A stretch of 64,000 nucleotides of DNA. It comes from Isoptericola croceus (GTDB taxonomy: Bacteria > Actinomycetota > Actinomycetes > Actinomycetales > Cellulomonadaceae). The notes beneath the pieces are model-generated. The model worked only from the letters and a program-made list of their open reading frames with translations. It was not told the origin of the DNA and made no database searches. Position 1 is the first letter of the stretch. The number at the start of each line of letters is the position of its first letter. The position numbers were made by a program, and so were the translations under genes. Shown piece after piece: positions 58,387 through 64,000 of this stretch. The stretch is taken from assembly GCF_029382255.1 (NCBI RefSeq), contig NZ_JARLLG010000002.1:62001-126000 (forward strand). Direction: 5' to 3'.

Positions 58387-60743
58387 GGTGCCGATGCGGG
58401 ACGAAGGTACTCGACGTGCACGGTGCCGATGCGTCCTTCCAACGCGAAGGGCAAGCGGTCCGCGTACGTCCGCGAGACCGCACCTCCGTACGCGCGCCCG
58501 ATGTCGAGGCAGTCGTTCGCGGAGAAGAGCAGGGGTGCACTGACCGGGACGGTGCCTGATCCGACCTCGGCACCGTCGACGCGCAGCGACACCCGCAGGG
58601 GTCCGGCGGGCCGGGGATCGCCGGCGAACCGCGTCTCGATCTCGACCTCGTGGGTGCCGGCGGGCACGGGGCCGTCCGACCGGGCGACCGTCCGCTGCAC
58701 GAGGAAAAGGTTGTACTCGTAGACGAGGACGCCGTCCAGCAGGAAGCAGGTGAGCCCGCCACCCGCACCGCCCAGCTTGTACAGCACACCGTTCGCCCTG
58801 TCGCCGACGGTGACGTCCATCGTCACGACGTTCGGCCGGTTGCCCAGGGCCGGGGCGCAGAACTCGGGGATCCGGACAGTGTCCCCGGACAGGGTCCACT
58901 GCGAGTAGGGCGGCGTGATGCGGTACTCCGGGTGCATGACGGGCACCCAGAGACCAGCGCCGACCGGCAGGACGTCGTTGCGAGCGGCCTCGATCGCGAA
59001 GGTCTCCTTGAGCTCGGCCAGCTTCTCGGGGTACTCGTCCGTGAGGTCTCGGGCCTGGCTCCAGTCGGAGTCCAGGTGGTAGAGCTCCCACCGGTCCTGG
59101 TCCGGCGTCCAGGTCTTGATGCCCGGCGGCAGGCCGGGCACCCACGGCAGTCGCGGGCCGGTCGCGCTGGCCATCCACCCGTCGGCGTAGATCGAGCGGC
59201 TTGCCATGACCTCGAAATACTGCGTGCGGTGCCGCTCGTCGGCCTGCGCGTCGTCGAACGAGTAGGCGAGGCTCGTCCCGTCGATCGGGTCCTGCGGGAC
59301 GCCGCCGACCGTCTCCGGGGCGGTGATGCCGAGGATCTCGTAGATGGTGGGGACCACGTCGTTGACGTGGCTGAACTGTGTGCGGGGCTGCGGGTCCGGC
59401 TCGAGACGCGCCGGCCAGCTGATGAACAGCGGGTTGCGGGTGCCCCCGAGGTGGGAGGCCATCAGCTTCATGCCCTGGTACGGGGACGAACCCGCCCAGG
59501 CCCAGCCCGCGTGGTACATGTTGTCGGTCGCGGGGGTCCCGAGCGCGTCCAGCCCGCCGAGGTCGTCGAGGGCCTCGATGTGCTGGTCGACCGTCGTCGG
59601 GATTCCGTTCTGGGCGAGCAGCTCGCTGATGGTGCCGTTCTGCCCTTCACCCGAGGATCCGTTGTCGCCCCAGATGTAGAACACCAGCGTGTTCTCGAGG
59701 TGGCCCAGGCGCTCGATCTCGTCGATGACGCGGCCTGCCTGCACGTCGGCGTGCTCGCCGAACCCGGCGGCCACCTCCATGAGCCGCCGCTGAAACGGCT
59801 TCTGGTGCTCCGGGATGTCGTCCCACGCGTCGAGCTGCTCCGGTCGTGGTGTGAGCTCGGCGTCCTCGGGAATCCAGCCGGCAGCCTTGGCGCCCGTGAA
59901 CGAGCGTTCCCGGTAGGCGTCCCACCCGTCGTCGAACTCACCGGCGTACCTGTCGGCCCACTCCTTCATGATGTGGTGCGGGCCGTGCAGCGCGCCGGTG
60001 GCCCAATACATGAAGAACGGTCTGTCGGGTGCGTTCGCCGTGTGGTCCCGGAGCCATCTCGTCGCGTCGTCGGCGATGTCCTCGCTGAGGTGGTATCCCT
60101 CCTCCGGAGTCTTCGGTGGGAGGACGGTGGTGGTGTTGCGCACCATGTTCGGCTCGTACTGGGAGGCTTCTCCGGCGAGGAAGCCGTAGAAGTACTCGAA
60201 GCCGTACCCGGTGGGCCATCGGTCGAACGGGCCGACCGCCGTCGTCTCCTCGGCCGGCGTGTTGTGCCACTTGCCCCAGGCGCCCGTCGAGTACCCGTAC
60301 TGGCGCAGCACCTCGGCGACGGTGGCGCTGCTCGGAGGGATGCGACCGGAGTATCCGTCCCAGTCGTTCGCGAGCTCGGCGATCTGCCCGTTGCCGACCC
60401 GGTGCTGGTTGCGTCCGGTCAGGAGCGATGCGCGGGTGGGCGAGCACATCGCCGTCGTGTGGAACCGGTTGTAGCCGACGCCGTTCGCCCTGACGCGGTC
60501 GAGCGTCGGTGTCCGCACGGCGCCACCCAGCGTCGTCGGGAGCGCAGGACCCGCGTCGTCGATGAGGATGACGAGGATGTTCGGCGTTCCGGGAGGGAGC
60601 CGGCGCTCGGGCGGGAGCGGCGAGTACGTCGACTCGCCGAGCGTACGGCCTGCGACGCTGCCCGACCGGCGCGCAGGGAAGGGCAGCGACCGCTCGACCG
60701 GCAGCGGGCTGCCGACGACCGTGCGGCGAGGATCGTCACTCAT
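58383..60743 (-). CDS. Arylsulfatase (type I, formylglycine-dependent)
   Basis: The ATG at 60743 after AGGAGAG gives 786 residues. The sulfatase core begins PNILVILIDDAG with the metal-binding Asp pair. The modifiable Cys100 is in AMCSPTRASLLTGRNQ, and WGKWHN and DNGSSGEG provide further metal and sulfate ligands. A C-terminal beta-sandwich (about 640-786) with GGAGGGLTCFLLDGVLVYEYN follows. No signal peptide is present, so it probably acts in the cytoplasm on an imported or endogenous sulfate ester. It is coupled to its FGE and lies 151 bp from a MalT-like regulator gene. Confidence 0.95.
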   Translation of the reverse strand: MSDDPRRTVVGSPLPVERSLPFPARRSGSVAGRTLGESTYSPLPPERRLPPGTPNILVILIDDAGPALPTTLGGAVRTPTLDRVRANGVGYNRFHTTAMCSPTRASLLTGRNQHRVGNGQIAELANDWDGYSGRIPPSSATVAEVLRQYGYSTGAWGKWHNTPAEETTAVGPFDRWPTGYGFEYFYGFLAGEASQYEPNMVRNTTTVLPPKTPEEGYHLSEDIADDATRWLRDHTANAPDRPFFMYWATGALHGPHHIMKEWADRYAGEFDDGWDAYRERSFTGAKAAGWIPEDAELTPRPEQLDAWDDIPEHQKPFQRRLMEVAAGFGEHADVQAGRVIDEIERLGHLENTLVFYIWGDNGSSGEGQNGTISELLAQNGIPTTVDQHIEALDDLGGLDALGTPATDNMYHAGWAWAGSSPYQGMKLMASHLGGTRNPLFISWPARLEPDPQPRTQFSHVNDVVPTIYEILGITAPETVGGVPQDPIDGTSLAYSFDDAQADERHRTQYFEVMASRSIYADGWMASATGPRLPWVPGLPPGIKTWTPDQDRWELYHLDSDWSQARDLTDEYPEKLAELKETFAIEAARNDVLPVGAGLWVPVMHPEYRITPPYSQWTLSGDTVRIPEFCAPALGNRPNVVTMDVTVGDRANGVLYKLGGAGGGLTCFLLDGVLVYEYNLFLVQRTVARSDGPVPAGTHEVEIETRFAGDPRPAGPLRVSLRVDGAEVGSGTVPVSAPLLFSANDCLDIGRAYGGAVSRTYADRLPFALEGRIGTVHVEYLRPASAP

Positions 60744-60894
60744 CAGCGCTCTCCTGTCTGCTCCACGTCCAGGACGGCGTGGCGGCGTGGTCCCTGGGCG
60801 GGTGCCCACGAACCAGCACCGCCACCGTAGGTCGGTGAGCCCGGAGGGAACATCACGCAGATCGCACGAACGCGGGAGTGGTGCCGCTGCGTGC

Positions 60895-63129
60895 TCAGCC
60901 CCCGAGCAGCCCGATGTCGGCCGCTCGCTCGACGGCGGCGCCGCGGGTCGTCACGCCGAGCTTGCGGTAGATCGACCCGACCTGGGTGCTCACCGTGTTG
61001 CGCGAGACGAACAGCCGGCTGCCGATCTCGGCCATCGTCAGGTGCGTCTGGAGATAGGGGAGCAGTCGGTGCTCGGCCGGGGTGAGCGGTGGTGCGCCGG
61101 GTGATGCGGCGAGGCGTTCGAGACGTGTCCGGAAGCCGGTGACCTCCTGCGCCAGCAGGCCGACACGCGGACGACGGCGCAGCAGCTCGGCAGCCTCGGC
61201 CGCGAGGTGCATGGCGGTCGTCCGGTCTCCGAGCGTCGTGTACGCGTAGCCGAGCTGGAGCCGTACGCGCATCGCCAGGAACGGCAGGACGTGGGTGCAC
61301 TGGACGCGAGCACGCATCGCTCGTGCCAGCAGTCTCCCCGCGACCGTGCGCTCGCCACGGTGCAGTGCGACCCGGCTGCTCGCCGCCAGGCCGAGAGCCG
61401 TCGTGGAGTAGCCCTCCATGTGGTGCGCGTCGATCGTGCGCACCGCGGCGCGTGCGTGCTCGTCGGCGTCCGCCCAGTTCCCCTCGTCGATGGCGAGGAC
61501 GGCGAGCTCCCCCTCGCTCAGGATGACCGAGTCCGGGTTCCCGGCGGTCGCGCCCTGGTCCGAGGCCGCGACGAACGCCTCCCGTGCCGCGTCGACATCT
61601 CCGCTCAGGAGGTGGACGGACCCGAGCAGGTGGAGCGCCTGGTCACGCCACGGGCTCCAGGCGGGCTCGTGCTCGACGGCGAAGCGCGCGCAGGCGAGCG
61701 CCTCCTCCGGTCCGTCCACACACATGGCCGCCCGGATCTGGCAGCGTGCCGACTCGAGCGCCGTGCTCTCGTCCGCCGGCAGGCTGGTCGCGTCGAAGCG
61801 TTCGAGCACCGCGGCCCACCGCTCCGCGGCAAGCGACTCCCCCAGGAGGAGGGCCTTCCACGCGGCCACGACGGTGAGCTGGGGGAGCGCCTCGACCGTG
61901 CGCTCGCCCAGCTCCTCGAGCCAGCGCGAGACGACGGCGACCTGACCCTCCTGGTAGGTGGGCAGCGCCAGCTCGGCCACGAGGAGGGCCGCGTCCTCGA
62001 CGTCGCCGGCCGCCAGCAGGTGCTCCACGGCCCGGGCCTCGAGCCGGTGGGTCGCGAACCAGACGGCCGCCCGTCGGTGCAGCGTGGCGACGACGCCGTG
62101 CTCCGTGCGGTCCAGCTCTGAGAGCAGGTACTCGCGGAACAGGGCGTGATAGCGGAACCAGCCGCGCCGGTGGTCGAGCGGTACCAGGAACAGGTTCGCG
62201 TCCTCGAGCTCACGCAGCCGCGCCGCAGAGTCGGCCGTGTCGAGCACCGCGTCGCACGTCTCTGCCGAGAGCTGGTCGAGGACGGCGGTGCGCCTCAGGA
62301 ATCGCTGCGTCTGCGGGGACAACCTGACCATGCACTCCCGGTACAGGTAGTCGGCGACGAATCTGTCGTCCCCTGCCAGCGCTGACGCCTCCTCTCCGGC
62401 TCGTACGAGCAACGCGCAGAGGAAGACGCCCGTCGGCCAGCCCTCGCACCGCCGCACCACCGTCTCGATGCCGTGGTCGGCCTTGACGCCCGCAGCCCGG
62501 TAGATCGCCCGCGCTCCCTCGTCGTCCACCTGCAGGTCGGCCGAGCCGATCTCGAGAAGGTCGCCCTCGACGCGCCGTCGCGCGAGGTGCCCCAGCGTGT
62601 GCCGGCTGGCGACGACGACCTGCGAACCTTCCGGGACGCCGCGGAGCACGATCTCCAGCGCGTCCTGGCAGCTCAGCGAGTCCGCCTCGTGCAGGTCGTC
62701 GACGAACAGCACGAAGGGCGTGCGCGCCCGCGCCAGCGCCGAGGCCAACAAGGAGGCGGAACGCCCGAGCATCATCGGCCCCGTCCCGCGCATCTCGGCA
62801 GCCACGGCTGCGACGTCGGGTGAGACGCGCGCGCACGCGAGTGCGAGGAGGGTGAGCAGGCCGGCGGGGTCGTCGTCGAGCCTGTCGACACCTGCCCACG
62901 CCACCACGCGGTCCTCGATGCTGGCCCACTCGGCGAGCATCGTCGACTTGCCGTACCCCGGCGGTGCGGTGACCCCGACGATGCGGGCCCCGACGTCCCG
63001 GGCGCGCTCGACGAGCGCACGCCGGGACACCGCGGCGCGGCGCGGTGCGGGCGGCACGACCTTCGCCGCGAGCAACGCGGAGCTCAGGTCGGGTCGTGCG
63101 GTGACCGTCTGGCGGCTCCCGTCGGGCAC
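60895..63129 (-). CDS. MalT-type LuxR regulator with STAND ATPase and TPR-like domain
   Basis: The start is uncertain: GTG 63129 is used (744 residues), and a TTG at 63171 is possible. The N-terminal ATPase has Walker A APPGYGKST at 55-63 and VLFVDDLHEADS as Walker B. A winged-helix and TPR-like middle (about 330-640) includes GWFRYHALFREYLLSEL, the typical MalT-family hinge. The C-terminal LuxR HTH is PLTPAEHRLLPYLQTHLTMAEIGSRLFVSRNTVSTQVGSIYRKLGV. It is expected to be activated by binding a small inducer and ATP. The sulfatase operon next door is the obvious target. Confidence 0.9.
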   Translation of the reverse strand: MPDGSRQTVTARPDLSSALLAAKVVPPAPRRAAVSRRALVERARDVGARIVGVTAPPGYGKSTMLAEWASIEDRVVAWAGVDRLDDDPAGLLTLLALACARVSPDVAAVAAEMRGTGPMMLGRSASLLASALARARTPFVLFVDDLHEADSLSCQDALEIVLRGVPEGSQVVVASRHTLGHLARRRVEGDLLEIGSADLQVDDEGARAIYRAAGVKADHGIETVVRRCEGWPTGVFLCALLVRAGEEASALAGDDRFVADYLYRECMVRLSPQTQRFLRRTAVLDQLSAETCDAVLDTADSAARLRELEDANLFLVPLDHRRGWFRYHALFREYLLSELDRTEHGVVATLHRRAAVWFATHRLEARAVEHLLAAGDVEDAALLVAELALPTYQEGQVAVVSRWLEELGERTVEALPQLTVVAAWKALLLGESLAAERWAAVLERFDATSLPADESTALESARCQIRAAMCVDGPEEALACARFAVEHEPAWSPWRDQALHLLGSVHLLSGDVDAAREAFVAASDQGATAGNPDSVILSEGELAVLAIDEGNWADADEHARAAVRTIDAHHMEGYSTTALGLAASSRVALHRGERTVAGRLLARAMRARVQCTHVLPFLAMRVRLQLGYAYTTLGDRTTAMHLAAEAAELLRRRPRVGLLAQEVTGFRTRLERLAASPGAPPLTPAEHRLLPYLQTHLTMAEIGSRLFVSRNTVSTQVGSIYRKLGVTTRGAAVERAADIGLLGG

Positions 63130-63180
63130 GTCTCGCAGCCTAGGAGCGACTCCCGGTCTCCTCAACAGCAACGCACTTTC

Positions 63181-63591
63181 TCACCCGGGAGGGCTCGTCC
63201 CGTCGCGCCGGTCGATCCTCCCGCCGGCTCGCCGAGCGTCGTCGTCCCAGCCCTCGATCGGCTCGAGGCCGAGAGCGAGCGCGACGCCAGGCGCCGCGGC
63301 CACGATGGTCGGCAGCCCGACGATCGGCACGACGGCGCTCAGGACGTCCACGATCTCCTCGGCGGTCACGCCCGCCGCGAGCGCAGCGTCGATCTCCGCC
63401 CCGTAGCTGGGCTCGTGACCAGCGCCTGCCACGAGTGCGGCGATCCTGACGAGGGCGAGGTCGTGCGGTGTGAGCACCACCGGATCGACGCCGCGTCCGT
63501 CGTCGAGGCGCGCATCGTTGATCGTCAGCCGCCGCAGCTGCTCGGCGTGGTCCACGGCGCCGGTCGGCTCCGGCGCGGGTGCCGGGTTCAT
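63181..63591 (-). CDS. Carboxymuconolactone decarboxylase-fold (CMD/AhpD-like) protein
   Basis: A 136-residue all-helical protein with LTPHDLALVRIAALVAGAGHEPSYGAEIDAALAAGVTAEEIVDVLSAV, the CMD repeat. The Cys-x-x-Cys of AhpD-type disulfide reductases is absent, so it is nearer to decarboxylase-like or uncharacterised CMD proteins. The ATG at 63591 overlaps the stop of the membrane-protein gene (ATGA), so they are co-translated. The biochemical role cannot be stated. Confidence 0.85.
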   Translation of the reverse strand: MNPAPAPEPTGAVDHAEQLRRLTINDARLDDGRGVDPVVLTPHDLALVRIAALVAGAGHEPSYGAEIDAALAAGVTAEEIVDVLSAVVPIVGLPTIVAAAPGVALALGLEPIEGWDDDARRAGGRIDRRDGTSPPG

Positions 63592-64000
63592 GCCGACCGC
63601 GCGTCGGCGTCATGCGCACCGTCGCGTCCCGGTGGATCGACTGCGCCGTCGCCTCCGCGCGCCGGTCTCGCGACGAGCTCGAGCACCGCGACGACCACCC
63701 CGGCGACGAGCGCGGTACCCACCACGAGATGTGGCGTCAGCTGGGGAGCGAGCAGGAGCACGAGGGCACCGCACGCGAGCACGGCGCCGCGTGCGGCGCG
63801 GCCGTGGCGGCCGAGCCAGGTTCCGAGCTGCCCGGTGGTGACGCCGCGCCGCTCGGCACGGGTGCGCACCTGGCCGAACGACCTGGCGATGGTCCGACGC
63901 ACGGCGCGAGCTGAGTCGCTGGCCCCTGCCAGGTACGCCGCGACGGCGACGACGATGCCCAGGACCCCGACCGTGCGCAGCGTGACACGGAGGAACGACA
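63588..64000 (-). CDS. Putative membrane protein, partial (5' end beyond the window)
   Basis: The minus-strand frame is open to the right edge and ends at TGA 63588-63590. The visible 137 residues have a first helix near the edge (TVGVLGIVVAVAAYLAG), a basic cytoplasmic-type loop with RRTIARSFGQVRTRAERRG and two further helices (GAVLACGALVLLLAPQL, LVVGTALVAGVVVAVLELVAR). A polar tail follows. It resembles widely distributed actinobacterial membrane proteins of unknown function. A GTG at 63902 would give a short version, but the coding sense clearly continues upstream of it. Confidence 0.75.
   Translation of the reverse strand, partial: SFLRVTLRTVGVLGIVVAVAAYLAGASDSARAVRRTIARSFGQVRTRAERRGVTTGQLGTWLGRHGRAARGAVLACGALVLLLAPQLTPHLVVGTALVAGVVVAVLELVARPARGGDGAVDPPGRDGAHDADARSA

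Noticed and set aside
1-64000. CRISPR array
   Set aside because: No regularly spaced repeat of 25-40 bp with unique spacers was seen. The 23-bp-period repeats at 17327 number only three and have no proper spacers.
1-64000. tRNA or rRNA genes
   Set aside because: No T-loop-like GTTCGAATC with a paired acceptor stem and no rRNA-like stretch was found by reading both strands.

Overview
The window is high-GC DNA with dense, often overlapping genes. Start/stop overlaps (ATGA, GTGA), GTG starts, an IdeR-type iron repressor and c-di-AMP (ydaO-type) leaders in front of NlpC/P60 genes point to an actinobacterium. The large glycoside-hydrolase and sugar-uptake content suggests a plant-polysaccharide-degrading member of Micrococcales (Promicromonosporaceae/Cellulomonadaceae-like). 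The family-level placement is inference.

Region 1 (1-13.6 kb) is a polysaccharide-utilization locus. A LacI-type repressor lies divergent from GH43, GH36 and a second GH43 gene. These are followed by a lipoprotein-permease-permease sugar importer with no ATPase gene of its own, and then a very large secreted alginate-lyase-like multidomain protein. Three related 12-bp dyads, at the glycosidase promoter, the importer promoter and inside the 3' end of the repressor gene, look like its operators. The C-terminus of the large secreted protein is decayed.

Region 2 (13.6-15.7 kb) holds a YceI-like protein and a quinone-oxidoreductase/HxlR-regulator divergent pair.

Region 3 (15.7-35.6 kb) is a cell-surface polysaccharide locus: a DUF2142 membrane protein, GT2 and GT4 glycosyltransferases, a flippase-like/methyltransferase fusion with a free-standing duplicate of its methyltransferase, and two LCP ligases around two more GT4 genes. 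It has been invaded several times. The inserted material is a DUF4143 ATPase preceded by three 23-bp-spaced repeats, a decayed IS5-type element carrying a frameshifted TnpB that lacks its first RuvC motif, an AlbA_2/HTH ATPase gene coupled to the next glycosyltransferase, and a LuxR regulator plus a leaderless protein joining a possible pore-forming domain to a trypsin-like protease.

Region 4 (35.6-43.7 kb) contains a MarR-MFS pair, an MHYT membrane sensor, serC divergent from an ideR-like gene, two tandem riboswitch-NlpC/P60 units that are clear duplicates, and a double-domain universal stress protein.

Region 5 (43.7-52.6 kb) contains a DUF559-like nuclease-fold protein, a DrrAB-like exporter, a serine beta-lactamase-family hydrolase and a GntR regulator divergent from an ectoine-type importer (ehuBCDA order). 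Four 72-73-bp palindromic elements of one family sit at the gene borders here.

Region 6 (52.6-64 kb) contains an aminotransferase, EcsC, SRPBCC and OsmC proteins, a run of small SHOCT/DUF6325 genes, a sulfatase with its formylglycine-generating enzyme, a MalT-type LuxR regulator, a carboxymuconolactone-decarboxylase-fold protein and a partial membrane protein at the right edge. No tRNA, rRNA or CRISPR array was seen.
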